Positions 29,976 through 38,689 are shown, numbered from the stretch's first letter. The stretch is DNA of 64,000 nt from Enorma burkinafasonensis (GCF_902150035.1 NZ_LR597506.1:89565-153564), one strand, 5' to 3'. Program-made: numbers and translations. The notes: a model not told the origin generated them from the sequence alone.

Positions 29976-30647
29976 ATGAGGACCATCGCCGGGATCACCG
30001 TCGGCCAGGCGCCGCGGGTCGACATGACGGACGACATCCGCAGCAGGCTCGCGCCCGGGCTCGAGCTCGTTGAATACGGCGCGCTCGACGACATGACCCT
30101 CGAGGATGTCGAACGCGAGCTCAAGCCCCTCCCCGGCGAGGAGGTGCTCGTCTCGCGCATGCGCGACGGGCGGCAGGCGACGTTCTCGGGCACACGGATC
30201 GTCCCCCTCGTCCAGCAGCGCATCGACGAGGCGGAGGCCGCGGGCGCCGATGCGATCATCCTGCTCTGCACCGGGGGCTTTCCGCAGCTGCGCCACCGCG
30301 TCCCGCTGATCGTGCCGCAGCCCCTGTTCTACAGCGTCGCCCATGCCCTCGCGGGCGGACGGACCATCGCCGTCATGGTCCCCGATGCCGCCCAGGTCGA
30401 GCAGGCGCATGTCTGGTGGGGCAAGGCCGGCCTCACCATCAAGACGGTCCAGGCATCACCCTATGGTGACCTCGACGCCATCGCCCGCGCGGCGCGCTCC
30501 CTGCGCGACAGCGGCTGCGCGTTCCTCTGCCTCGATTGCATGGGTTTCTCGACGAAGATGCGCGAGGTCGCCCGCCGCGAATCGGGCCTCGACGTCCTTC
30601 TGCCCCGGACCTTGGTGGCAAGCACCGTCTCGGAGCTCCTGGGCTAG
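29976..30647 (+). CDS. AroM-family protein
   Basis: A 223-residue protein of the AroM family (PF07302-like). It begins RTIAGITVGQAPRVDMTDDI, with VEYGALDDMTLEDVE and LVSRMRDGRQATFS. Central ADAIILLCTGGFPQL and later FLCLDCMGFSTKMRE resemble Asp/Glu racemase-type folds with paired cysteines (in CTG and DCMG), so an isomerase-like activity is conceivable; this is an inference. GAAAGGAAG precedes the ATG at 29976, preferred over 29901. It forms a transcription unit with the DUF1177 gene. Confidence 0.85.
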   Translation: MRTIAGITVGQAPRVDMTDDIRSRLAPGLELVEYGALDDMTLEDVERELKPLPGEEVLVSRMRDGRQATFSGTRIVPLVQQRIDEAEAAGADAIILLCTGGFPQLRHRVPLIVPQPLFYSVAHALAGGRTIAVMVPDAAQVEQAHVWWGKAGLTIKTVQASPYGDLDAIARAARSLRDSGCAFLCLDCMGFSTKMREVARRESGLDVLLPRTLVASTVSELLG

Positions 30648-30687
30648 CCGCCGCGCCCTTATATAGGGCGCGCGGCGGCGTCTCTTT
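30647..30687 (+). terminator. Terminator after aroM
   Basis: GCCGCCGCGCCC (30647-30658) pairs with GGGCGCGCGGCGGC (30666-30679) around loop TTATATA, and TCTCTTT follows. Confidence 0.8.
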
Positions 30688-30694
30688 GGCATTA

Positions 30695-30826
30695 TTTCAA
30701 GTAGTAGGTACCTTTTCGGAAACGCCTTGATATAACCGTCTTGCCGACCCATCATTTCGCAGGTATCGATCACGTTCTGCGCTCGGCTACTCGCGGGTAT
30801 TCGAATAAGGTACCGACTACTTGAAA
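30695..30826. mobile_element. MITE-like element 1 (132 bp)
   Basis: Terminal inverted repeats TTTCAAGTAGTAGGTACC (30695-30712) and its near-complement at 30809-30826 match at 17 of 18 positions and extend into TTTTCGGA/TTATTCGAA. The inside has no gene. TTTGGCA occurs just outside both ends (30685-30691 and 30832-30838), a possible target duplication set back by a few bases. A related element is at 38475-38625. Confidence 0.65.
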
Positions 30827-30889
30827 AAGAGTTTGGCAACCGCAAATTCCCACCTGAAAATGTCCGCTGCCCTTGGAAATCATCGGCGT

Positions 30890-31957
30890 TCAGCCGCCTC
30901 GTCGGCCCAGTGCACCCCAATTGCAGAACAGCTCATCGACCAAGTCGCGTTCGTACCGCTTCTGCCTGGCGGTCTTCTCCCTGTAGGTCACACCCAGTTT
31001 GGCAGCTACCATCTTTCTTACCTGCTCGAACCGGTAGTCGTCACGAAGCTGTTCATGGGTCAACAGCGCCATATCGATACCCATGATCTGCAAGCCGAGC
31101 AGCCTGTTCGCATCCGCTCCGGTCACCGCCCCTGGGCCGTGCACGGCTCTTCCCTGGCACTCCAGCCCGAAATCCCCGTGGTGCCCATCCGCCTCGAAAA
31201 ACATATCAACGAACCCGCAGCTCCCGTCCGTGACGGCTCTCGCCGCCCGGCTGAACGCAACGCGGCGGTTGAGCTCAACCGGCCCGAATCCTTCTCCGCC
31301 GTAGAGACGGCTTCCGCACAGCCGCATGGCGGCGCGCGCTTCGAGGGGCGATGCGGCCACGCCCCTGATCTCGTCTATCGTGCGAGTAAAGGCTCGGTAT
31401 CCCTTTCTGCCGTGCACCCGCCCAGCCATCGAGCACAGCTCCTCGACGGTAACGAGCGGCGGCCGTCGCCATAATTCGGTTATGTTGCCCCGTTCGTCGA
31501 CGACCGGCCGCCATCCATCGGACAGTCTCTTCGGCAGCTGCACCAAGGTCCGGGCCAAATCAAAGTGCTGCGGCAGCGTCTTGAACACGGTGAATGAGCC
31601 ACATAGCTCGTACATTGCCATCGCGAGCCTGTATCGGTTCATCCGGCTCGCAAGAAGGAAGAGCGTGAAAGCCGGGGAGGTGACCTTGAGGTAGGCATCG
31701 ACCTCCCATACGGCACCCGACGGAAGGGCGCCTTCCCACAGGATGCGATTCATGCCGCGCGATCGGTGGCATTCGGAACGGCTGCGCACCAAGACGTCCA
31801 GCGGGGTATCTAGATAGAGGAGGAACTTCTCGCGGCGCCCCAACCCGATACGGCCGGATAGCGTGGAGATATCGAGCGGTTCGTCGAGCGCCTGCAAGAT
31901 TCGAGGCGGGATTCGATGATATTGAAATACCGACAGCCCGGCGATAACGGTCTCCAA
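30890..31957 (-). CDS. Uncharacterised protein with possible PD-(D/E)XK nuclease-like C-terminus
   Basis: A 355-residue protein. The start is best placed at TTG 31957, which has a perfect GGAGGT 6 nt upstream; the ATG at 32002 has no such site. The N-terminal part (VIAGLSVFQYHRIPPRIL) recalls Coriobacterial families of unknown role and loosely AbiEi-like antitoxin domains. The C-terminal FVDMFFEADGHHGDFGLECQGRAVHG, followed by a basic helix and DANRLLGLQIMGIDMALLTHEQL, looks like a Vsr/DUF559-like nuclease fold (D...E-x-Q). Both readings are tentative. It is beside a MITE-like element and stands alone. Confidence 0.6.
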   Translation of the reverse strand: METVIAGLSVFQYHRIPPRILQALDEPLDISTLSGRIGLGRREKFLLYLDTPLDVLVRSRSECHRSRGMNRILWEGALPSGAVWEVDAYLKVTSPAFTLFLLASRMNRYRLAMAMYELCGSFTVFKTLPQHFDLARTLVQLPKRLSDGWRPVVDERGNITELWRRPPLVTVEELCSMAGRVHGRKGYRAFTRTIDEIRGVAASPLEARAAMRLCGSRLYGGEGFGPVELNRRVAFSRAARAVTDGSCGFVDMFFEADGHHGDFGLECQGRAVHGPGAVTGADANRLLGLQIMGIDMALLTHEQLRDDYRFEQVRKMVAAKLGVTYREKTARQKRYERDLVDELFCNWGALGRRGG

Positions 31958-32151
31958 GGGCGGACCTCCATTCGATGGACGTGAACCCACCGATACCATC
32001 AAGATCTGCCCAAAATCCGCCCGGCATCCAACCGACTTCCTGCCGAAAGCTCACTCGCCTCGTTCCAGCTTCTTTCCATCCCAGTCAAATCGGGGTGCGC
32101 CGCACTCTCCCGTACGCACAATGACCCGCACCGCCTTGGACAATCCACGGA

Positions 32152-34743
32152 CTATCCAGAGGGAACCTCAGGAATCCAAGCGACATCACGGCGACATCCT
32201 GGCGCGTGTCGCGCCCGCGCGTTACCGCCCAGCTCCTCGGCGATGTAGCGGCCGGTCACGCTCTCCGGGCAGGCCGCGACCTGCTCGGGGGTGCCCGCGC
32301 AGACGATGCGCCCGCCCGCGTCGCCACCGCCCGGACCAAGGTCGATCACGTAATCGGCGTTCGCGATCATATCGAGGTCGTGCTCGATGACGACGACCGT
32401 CGCCCTGTGATCGATCAGGCGCTGGAGCACGCCGAGCAGGAGCTCGACGTCGAGCGGATGCAGGCCGATGGTCGGCTCGTCGAACACGAAGAGGGTGCCG
32501 GCCTGATCGCGCGTGAGCTCGCTCGCGAGCTTGAGGCGCTGCGCCTCGCCGCCGGAGAGCGCCGGCGTCGCCTCGCCGAGGGTGAGGTAGCCGAGCCCCA
32601 GGTCGTGCAGGACCTCGAGCTTCGCCTTCACGCTGCGCAGCGATGTCTCGGCGAGGGCGTCGCGCGCCTGGTCGATGGTGTAGGACAGAAGCTCGGGCAG
32701 GCTGATGTCCCCCGCGAGCTTGACCTCGCGGGCGGCAGGCGCGTAGCGCGCGCCGCCGCAATCGGGGCACGGGATGTCCACGTCGGGCAGGAACTGCACA
32801 TCGAGCGAGACCTGTCCCGTGCCGTCGCAGGTGGGGCACCGCAGCGCCCCCGTGTTGTACGAGAACGCGCCCGCCTTGAGCCCGCGCTCGCGCGCGAGCG
32901 GGAGCTTCGCGTAGGCGCGCCGCAGGTCGTCGAGGACGCCCGAGTAGGTCGCCACCGTGGAGCGGACGTTCGCGCCGATCGGCGTGGCGTCGATGAGGTT
33001 CGCGCGCCGGATGCCCGGGGCGTCGACCGCGCGCACGTGGGCGGGAAGGACCTCGCCCGCGATCGACGCGCGGAGCGCGGGGATCAGGCTCTCGAGCACC
33101 AGCGTCGTCTTGCCCGACCCGGACACGCCGGTCACCGCCGCGAGCATCCCGCGAGGCACCGCGACCGAAAGGGGCCTCACCGTGTGCAGAGCCTCGGTCT
33201 CGAGGCGTATGGCGCCCTGCGCGAACACCTCGTCCGCCCCCGCGCGCTCGCGGACGCGCACATGGCGCTTGCCGGCGAGGAAGGGCCCGATGCGCGTGGC
33301 GGGCGCGGACTCGACCTCGCGAACCGTGCCCTCCGCGATCACCCGGCCGCCGTCGGCGCCCGAGCCGGGCCCGATCTCGATCAGGTGGTCCGCATGCCTG
33401 AGCACGCGCACGTCATGGTCGACGAGCACCACGGAGTTGCCGTCCTCGAGCAGGTCGTCGACGACACCGAGCAGGCCCTCCACGTTGGACGGGTGCAGGC
33501 CGATCGACGGCTCGTCGAGCACGTAGAGCACCCCGCAGGTGCGGTTGCGCACGGCACGGGCGAGCTGCACGCGCTGGCGCTCGCCGGTGGAGAGCGTCGA
33601 GCTCGCGCGGTCGAGCGCGAGGTAGCCGAGCCCCAGCTGCTGCAGGCGCTCGATGGGCTCCGCCATCTCGGTGACTATGGCACGCGCCATGGGGCGCATG
33701 GCCTCGGGCACGAGCGCGGGCACGGTGGGCACCCAGGCGGCGAGCTCGTCCAGGGTCATGCGCGCGGCGTCGCCCAGGTTCATGCCGTCGAGCAGCGTGC
33801 CGCGCGCCCGGGCCGAGAGGCGCGTGCCGTGGCAATCGGGGCAGACGTCCTCGCGCAGGAACCGCGCCACGCGCGCGAGGCCCTTCTCGTCCTTGACCTT
33901 GGAAAGCGCGTTCTCGACGGTGTAGACCGCGTTGTAGTAGGTGAAGTCGAGCTCGGCGAAGTCGTCGCCCTTCTTGGACCGGTAGAGGATGTGCTTCTTC
34001 ACGGCCGGGCCGTGGAAGACGATATCGCGCTCGGCGGGCGTGAGCTCGCAAAACGGCACGTCCGTGCGCACGCCCATGGCGCCGCAGACCTGCTTCATGA
34101 GGTCCCACATGAGGCTGCCCCACGGGGCGACGGCGCCCTCGTCGATGGTGAGCGACTCGTCCGGCACGAGCGTCGCCTCGTCCACCGTGCGCACGATCCC
34201 CGTGCCGCCGCACGTCGGGCAGGCGCCCCCGCTGTTGAAGGCGAGGTCCTCGGCTCCAGGGCCCATGAACTCGACGCCGCACACCGGGCAGGTGGTGGCA
34301 AGGCCGAGCGCCACGTCCATGCTCGGCGGCGCATGGTGACCGTTGGGGCACCTATGGCTGCCGAGGCGCGAGAACAAAAGGCGCAGGTAGTTCGACAGCT
34401 CGGTCGAGGTGCCGAAGGTCGAGTGCACGCCGGGCACCCCCGGGCGCTGACGCAGGGCGAGGGCAGCCGGCACGTGGAGCACCTCGTCGACCGTGGCGCG
34501 CGATCTCTGCGAGATGCGGCGGCGCGTGTAGGTGGAGAGCGCGTCGAGGTAGCGCCGCGACCCTTCAGCATAGAGCGTGCCCAGCGCGAGCGAGCTCTTG
34601 CCCGAGCCGGACACGCCCGCGATGGCGGTGAGGCAGCCGAGCGGCACGTCGACGTCGATGTTCTTGAGGTTGTGCACGCGCGCCCCGCGCACCTGGATGC
34701 ACAAGGGCTGCTCCCTGAGCCGGACTCCGGTTTGCTCTGCCAT
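32152..34743 (-). CDS. UvrA-family ATPase (UvrA2-like)
   Basis: An 863-residue excinuclease subunit A paralogue with two ABC ATPase halves. Walker A motifs are GVSGSGKSSLALGTLYAEGSRRYL and GVSGSGKTTLVLESL. Signatures are LSTGERQRVQLARAV and LSGGEAQRLKLASEL. Zinc modules are visible (CPVCGVEF...CPTCGGTG and CPTCDGTG...CPDCGGARY). It is shorter than the usual UvrA (about 940 residues) and diverges around the UvrB-binding region, which fits the UvrA2 class linked to DNA damage tolerance or drug resistance. The ATG at 34743 has AGGAGG 5 nt upstream. No uvrB or uvrC is nearby. Confidence 0.85.
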   Translation of the reverse strand: MAEQTGVRLREQPLCIQVRGARVHNLKNIDVDVPLGCLTAIAGVSGSGKSSLALGTLYAEGSRRYLDALSTYTRRRISQRSRATVDEVLHVPAALALRQRPGVPGVHSTFGTSTELSNYLRLLFSRLGSHRCPNGHHAPPSMDVALGLATTCPVCGVEFMGPGAEDLAFNSGGACPTCGGTGIVRTVDEATLVPDESLTIDEGAVAPWGSLMWDLMKQVCGAMGVRTDVPFCELTPAERDIVFHGPAVKKHILYRSKKGDDFAELDFTYYNAVYTVENALSKVKDEKGLARVARFLREDVCPDCHGTRLSARARGTLLDGMNLGDAARMTLDELAAWVPTVPALVPEAMRPMARAIVTEMAEPIERLQQLGLGYLALDRASSTLSTGERQRVQLARAVRNRTCGVLYVLDEPSIGLHPSNVEGLLGVVDDLLEDGNSVVLVDHDVRVLRHADHLIEIGPGSGADGGRVIAEGTVREVESAPATRIGPFLAGKRHVRVRERAGADEVFAQGAIRLETEALHTVRPLSVAVPRGMLAAVTGVSGSGKTTLVLESLIPALRASIAGEVLPAHVRAVDAPGIRRANLIDATPIGANVRSTVATYSGVLDDLRRAYAKLPLARERGLKAGAFSYNTGALRCPTCDGTGQVSLDVQFLPDVDIPCPDCGGARYAPAAREVKLAGDISLPELLSYTIDQARDALAETSLRSVKAKLEVLHDLGLGYLTLGEATPALSGGEAQRLKLASELTRDQAGTLFVFDEPTIGLHPLDVELLLGVLQRLIDHRATVVVIEHDLDMIANADYVIDLGPGGGDAGGRIVCAGTPEQVAACPESVTGRYIAEELGGNARARHAPGCRRDVAWIPEVPSG

Positions 34744-34931
34744 GGCGACCTCCTGAAGCGTGTTCCTTACCCCAGCGTAGCGCATGCGCACCCGCCCTCC
34801 AGCCACAATCGGGACCGCGCGCGGCGGCCGCCCTCAATTCCGGGTTGAATGGAGTGGAATACATGCCGCACGCAGGGGATTCCCTGCTACCTTGGTAGGG
34901 TTGAACCGTCATGCGTACCTAAGGAGGACCA

Positions 34932-36485
34932 ATGCTCATCGACGACGCCATCTGGATGGGCGTGGGCGCTGAGCCCGACTGCAATCACGTCAACCTGCTG
35001 CTCAACCAAGCCAACCGCCACGGACTCATCGCCGGCGCGTCCGGCACGGGCAAGACCGTGACGCTCAAGGTCATGGCCGAGGGCTTCTCCAAGGCGGGCG
35101 TCCCCGTCTTCATGGCCGACGTCAAGGGCGACATCACCGGCATGTGCTCGCCCGGCGAGGACACCGAGGACATGCAGAAGCGCATCAAGAAGTTCGGCAT
35201 CGAGGGCTTCACCTACGAGGGCTGCCCCACGCGCGTGTGGGACATGACCGGCGGCGAGGGCATCCCCGTGCGCATCACCGTCTCCGACATGGGCCCCACG
35301 ATGCTCGCGCGCCCACTCGAGCTCACCGAGGTGCAGGAGGGCGTGCTCGACATCGTCTTCCGCATCGCTGACGACAAGAACCTCCTGCTCATCGACCTCA
35401 AGGACCTGCGCTCGATGCTCAACTACGTGGCGGAGAACGCCAAGGAGTACGAGACCACCTACGGCAAGGTCTCGAGCCAGTCGATCGGCGCGATCCTGCG
35501 CCAGCTCATCTCCATCGAGGACCAGGGCGGCGAGACCTTCTTCGGCGAGCCCGCGCTCGACCTCGCGGACTGGTTCGCCTGCGCGGAGAACGGCCAGGGC
35601 TACGTGAACATCCTGAACGCCGCGAAGCTCATCCAGAGCCCGCAGATCTACGCGATGTTCCTGCTCTGGATGCTCTCCGAGCTCTTCGACACCCTGCCGG
35701 AGGAGGGCGACCTCGAGAAGCCCAAGTTCGTCTTCTTCTTCGACGAGGCGCACCTGCTGTTCAACGACATGCCGAGCGAGTTGCTCGACAAGATCGTCCA
35801 GGTCGTGAAGCTCATCCGCTCCAAGGGCGTGGGCGTCTACTTCATCACCCAGTCGCCGAGCGACATCCCCGACGAGGTGCTCGCGCAGCTCTCGAACCGC
35901 ATCCAGCATGGCCTGCGCGCCTACACGCCCGCCGAGCAGAAGGCCGTGCGCGCCGCCGCCGAGTCGTTCCGCGAGAACCCGGCGTTCAAGAGCGAGGACG
36001 TGATCTTGGAGCTCGGCACCGGCGAGGCGCTCGTGAGCTTCCTGAACGAGGACGGCCAGCCCGAGGTCGTCGAGCGCGCCAAGATCCTCCCGCCGCAGTG
36101 CCTCATGGCCGCCGCACCCGAGGCCGACCTCAAGGCCGCGCTCGACGGCCAGGCCGACCTCATGAAGAAGTACGGCGAGGCCGTTGACCGCGAGAGCGCC
36201 TTCGAGCAGATCGACGAGCTCAAGGAGGAGGCCGAGAAGGCCGCCAAGGAAGAGGAGGAGCGCAAGAAGCGCGAGGAAGAGAAGGCGATCGAGGAGAAGG
36301 CCAAGGCGAAAGCCAAGGAGAAGGCCGCCATCCGCGCCGAGGAGCGCAAGCAGCGCGCCCGTGAGAAGCAGCAGGAGCAGGTCATGAAGGGTCTCGGCAA
36401 GGTCGCGACGACGCTGTTCAACACGTTCGGCCGCGAGGCGACCAAGCAGATCACCCGCAACCTCTTCGGCGGGCGTCGCCGCTAA
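34932..36485 (+). CDS. HerA-like ATPase, DUF853 family
   Basis: A 517-residue P-loop ATPase of the HerA/FtsK superfamily. Walker A is GASGTGKTVT (35-44), followed by MADVKGDITGM. Walker B is KFVFFFDEAHLLF near 275. VYFITQSPSDIPDEVLAQLSNRIQHGLRA is typical of DUF853. A long Lys/Glu coiled coil (about 410-485) and a basic end (FGGRRR) follow, suggesting oligomer contacts or DNA binding. No NurA partner is nearby. AAGGAGG precedes the ATG. It diverges from the UvrA-like gene. Confidence 0.88.
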   Translation: MLIDDAIWMGVGAEPDCNHVNLLLNQANRHGLIAGASGTGKTVTLKVMAEGFSKAGVPVFMADVKGDITGMCSPGEDTEDMQKRIKKFGIEGFTYEGCPTRVWDMTGGEGIPVRITVSDMGPTMLARPLELTEVQEGVLDIVFRIADDKNLLLIDLKDLRSMLNYVAENAKEYETTYGKVSSQSIGAILRQLISIEDQGGETFFGEPALDLADWFACAENGQGYVNILNAAKLIQSPQIYAMFLLWMLSELFDTLPEEGDLEKPKFVFFFDEAHLLFNDMPSELLDKIVQVVKLIRSKGVGVYFITQSPSDIPDEVLAQLSNRIQHGLRAYTPAEQKAVRAAAESFRENPAFKSEDVILELGTGEALVSFLNEDGQPEVVERAKILPPQCLMAAAPEADLKAALDGQADLMKKYGEAVDRESAFEQIDELKEEAEKAAKEEEERKKREEEKAIEEKAKAKAKEKAAIRAEERKQRAREKQQEQVMKGLGKVATTLFNTFGREATKQITRNLFGGRRR

Positions 36486-36530
36486 GGCTGTTCCCGAGCC
36501 CGGCCCGAACGGGCGCGCATCACCCGCACG

Positions 36531-36564
36531 AGCGCTCCCCGGCACCTCGCCGGGGAGCGCTTTT
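36531..36564 (+). terminator. Terminator after the HerA-like gene
   Basis: A 12-bp stem AGCGCTCCCCGG (36531-36542) and CCGGGGAGCGCT (36550-36561) with loop CACCTCG is followed by TTTT. Confidence 0.85.
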
Positions 36565-36602
36565 CACGCTATAGTCATGTGCAGGCACGTGAAAGGCAGC
36601 CC

Positions 36603-37412
36603 ATGCAAGACCCGCTCGCATCCATCCGCGACGTCATCGAGAACCAGCTCTTCCAGAGCATGTTCTGGGCCGTCGTCCTCGCGGTCGCGACCCATGTCGT
36701 GGCCAAGCTCGCCACCAAGGCGATGGCGCACCTCCTCCATCAGGATGCCAACCCCCTGCCCACCTCGAGCATCATCATCAACATCGTGCGCGCGGGCGTG
36801 TGGGCCGTGGGCGCGAGCATCATCCTCGACTCGTGCTTCAACGTGAACACCAGCTCGCTCGTCGCCGCTCTCGGCGTCGGCGGTATCGCCGTCTCGCTCG
36901 GCTTCCAGGACACGCTCTCCAACCTCATCGGCGGCCTGCAGATGACCTTCATGGGCATCGTGAAGCCCGGCGACAACATCCAGGTCGACGGAGAGATCGG
37001 CGTGGTTCAGGACGTCACCTGGCGGCACACCACCATCCGCGACGCGCTCGGCCAGACGATCGTCATCCCCAACTCCGTCATATCCACGACGGCGCTCACG
37101 CACCTGCTGCCCGCCACCCGCGTGGCGGTACCGTTCGCCATCCCGCTGCTGCCGGGCGCGGAACCGGGGCTCGCGGGCGGGCGCGCAGACGGCTCGAAGC
37201 TCGACATGGAGCGCGTGACCGACCGCATCATCGAGCTCGCGCGCGACGCCGCGGGCGCGGTGTCGCCCATCACGAGCGGGCCGAGCGTCTTCTACTCGGA
37301 GATCACGGAGTTCGGCATCAAGGGCAAGGTCATCATGAACGTCGAGGACGCGCTCAAGGTCTCCGCCGCGGGCGACGCCGTGGTGCGCGCGCTCGCGCGC
37401 GAGCTCAGGTAG
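36603..37412 (+). CDS. mscS: Small-conductance mechanosensitive channel
   Basis: A 269-residue MscS-family channel. Three N-terminal hydrophobic helices lead into the pore-lining TM3, LGVGGIAVSLGFQDTLSNLIGGLQ, with alternating Gly/Ala. The beta domain follows (KPGDNIQVDGEIGVVQDVTWRHTTIRDALGQTIVIPNS). It opens under membrane tension to release solutes on osmotic downshock. The cytoplasmic C-terminal domain is of usual length. GAAAGGC precedes ATG 36603, preferred over 36579. Confidence 0.93.
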   Translation: MQDPLASIRDVIENQLFQSMFWAVVLAVATHVVAKLATKAMAHLLHQDANPLPTSSIIINIVRAGVWAVGASIILDSCFNVNTSSLVAALGVGGIAVSLGFQDTLSNLIGGLQMTFMGIVKPGDNIQVDGEIGVVQDVTWRHTTIRDALGQTIVIPNSVISTTALTHLLPATRVAVPFAIPLLPGAEPGLAGGRADGSKLDMERVTDRIIELARDAAGAVSPITSGPSVFYSEITEFGIKGKVIMNVEDALKVSAAGDAVVRALARELR

Positions 37413-37425
37413 CGCGGCGGGGCGC

Positions 37426-37995
37426 TCACTCCCCTGCCAGCTTGCGCAGGAACGCCGCACGCTCCTCGGGCGTGGAGGTATCCATGCCGCCGAGGTTCTC
37501 CCACGTGCCGCGCTCGATGCCCAACTGCCAGAGCGTGCCCTCGATGAACATGCGCTGGATGGCATCGCCCGTCTGCTCGCGGATGAACGACGTCGGGTTC
37601 GACGATGCGGTGTAGACCTCGGCGGACTCGATGTAGGTGAGCGTACCCTTGAGACCCGTGCCCGTCGCCTCCCACGAGAATCCCGCGAGCAGCACCTTGT
37701 CGAGCCAGCCCTTGAGCATGGCGGGGACGTCGTTCCACCAGATGGGGAAGATGAACACCAAGCGGTCGCTGCCGGCGATGAGCTGCTGGTAGCGCGTGAC
37801 GAGCGGGTCGAGCGCCGTGCCCTCGTTGTACACGGCGAGCTCCGCGCGGGAGAGCACCGGGTCGAACCCGTCCGCGTACAGGTCGATGACCTCATACGGC
37901 GTGCCCTCGCGCTCGTAGCGCCTGCACAGGGCATCGAGCATGCCGTGGCAGAAGCTGTTCTCGTACGGATGGCAGTAGACGACGAGCGTGTGCAT
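37426..37995 (-). CDS. NAD(P)H-dependent oxidoreductase, flavodoxin-fold
   Basis: A 189-residue flavodoxin-like quinone reductase of the KefF/NQO1 type. It begins MHTLVVYCHPYENSFCHGMLDAL, with the FMN-binding loop, then FIFPIWWNDVPAMLKGWLDKVLLAGFSW, a signature of the family. It would reduce quinones or azo/nitro compounds with NAD(P)H. GGAGACC precedes ATG 37995, preferred over 38040. It converges with mscS. Confidence 0.9.
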   Translation of the reverse strand: MHTLVVYCHPYENSFCHGMLDALCRRYEREGTPYEVIDLYADGFDPVLSRAELAVYNEGTALDPLVTRYQQLIAGSDRLVFIFPIWWNDVPAMLKGWLDKVLLAGFSWEATGTGLKGTLTYIESAEVYTASSNPTSFIREQTGDAIQRMFIEGTLWQLGIERGTWENLGGMDTSTPEERAAFLRKLAGE

Positions 37996-38079
37996 GGGGT
38001 CTCCTATCTCGATGTTCGTTGCGTTATCGGTCGATGGCACGGAAACGCGAGGGCATGCGGGGCGGCATCTCGCCCGTGC

Positions 38080-38421
38080 CTACTCCCAGCCCTTCCAGAC
38101 GTCCGGCGCGTACCCCACCGTCGCCTGGCGTCCGTTGCGCACGATGGGCTCGCGCAGGACCTGCTGGTTCTCGAGCAGCTTGTCGAACTTCTGGCTCTTG
38201 GCCAGGTAGGTGATGAGCGCGAGTGCATCCTGGTCCTTCGCCTTGGGGTCGAGCACCGCGTCGATGCCGCCGACCGCCCGCAGCACGCTCTCGAGCTCGC
38301 CTTTGCTCATCCCCTTCTCCTTGAGGTCGATGAACTGGAACTTGATGCGGCGCTCCTTGAAGTAGCGCTGGGCCTTCTTGGTGTCGAAGCTCTTCTTGGT
38401 ACCGAAAATCTGGATGTTCAT
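38080..38421 (-). CDS. ArsC/Spx-like protein, catalytic Cys replaced by Ser
   Basis: A 113-residue thioredoxin-fold protein of the ArsC family. MNIQIFGTKKSFDTKKAQRYF corresponds to the loop that normally carries the catalytic cysteine, and residue 11 is Ser (codon AGC). Remaining family features are present: FIDLKEKGMSKGELESVL and LREPIVRNGRQATVGYAPDVWKGWE, with the conserved PxVR-like end. It therefore lacks a visible redox cysteine for arsenate reduction and more likely has a binding or regulatory role. GAAAGG precedes the ATG. Confidence 0.85.
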   Translation of the reverse strand: MNIQIFGTKKSFDTKKAQRYFKERRIKFQFIDLKEKGMSKGELESVLRAVGGIDAVLDPKAKDQDALALITYLAKSQKFDKLLENQQVLREPIVRNGRQATVGYAPDVWKGWE

Positions 38422-38474
38422 GCTTGCGCCTTTCGAGGTATGGCTGCCGTTCTCGCCCTGCCTGAGATTACTTT

Positions 38475-38625
38475 TTCAAGAAGTAGGTACCTTTTACGGT
38501 CAGGTCATCGTATCAAATTCTCCATGCTCCGACAGCATGCCCGTTACCTGCGCATTCCCCATAACCGACCCACGCACCAATGGCGTCTACTCGAGGCTGC
38601 CGAGAAAACCCACCAACTACTTGAA
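38475..38625. mobile_element. MITE-like element 2 (151 bp)
   Basis: Left end TTCAAGAAGTAGGTACCTTTT (from 38475) and right end, read in reverse, TTCAAGTAGTTGGTGGGTTTT (to 38625) form imperfect terminal inverted repeats like those of element 1. The inside differs from element 1 apart from short words such as ATAACCG and CCGACCCA. No gene is inside. It lies between the ArsC-like gene and a membrane protein gene. Confidence 0.55.
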
Positions 38626-38689
38626 TTTCTTTCAGCCCAGCACCAAAACGCGGAGCGAGCGCCCGCAAAACGGGACGTCACAAAAACCG

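Noticed and set aside
32206..34848. 880-residue plus-strand frame opposite the UvrA-like gene
   Set aside because: Antisense shadow; UvrA motifs on the other strand are decisive.
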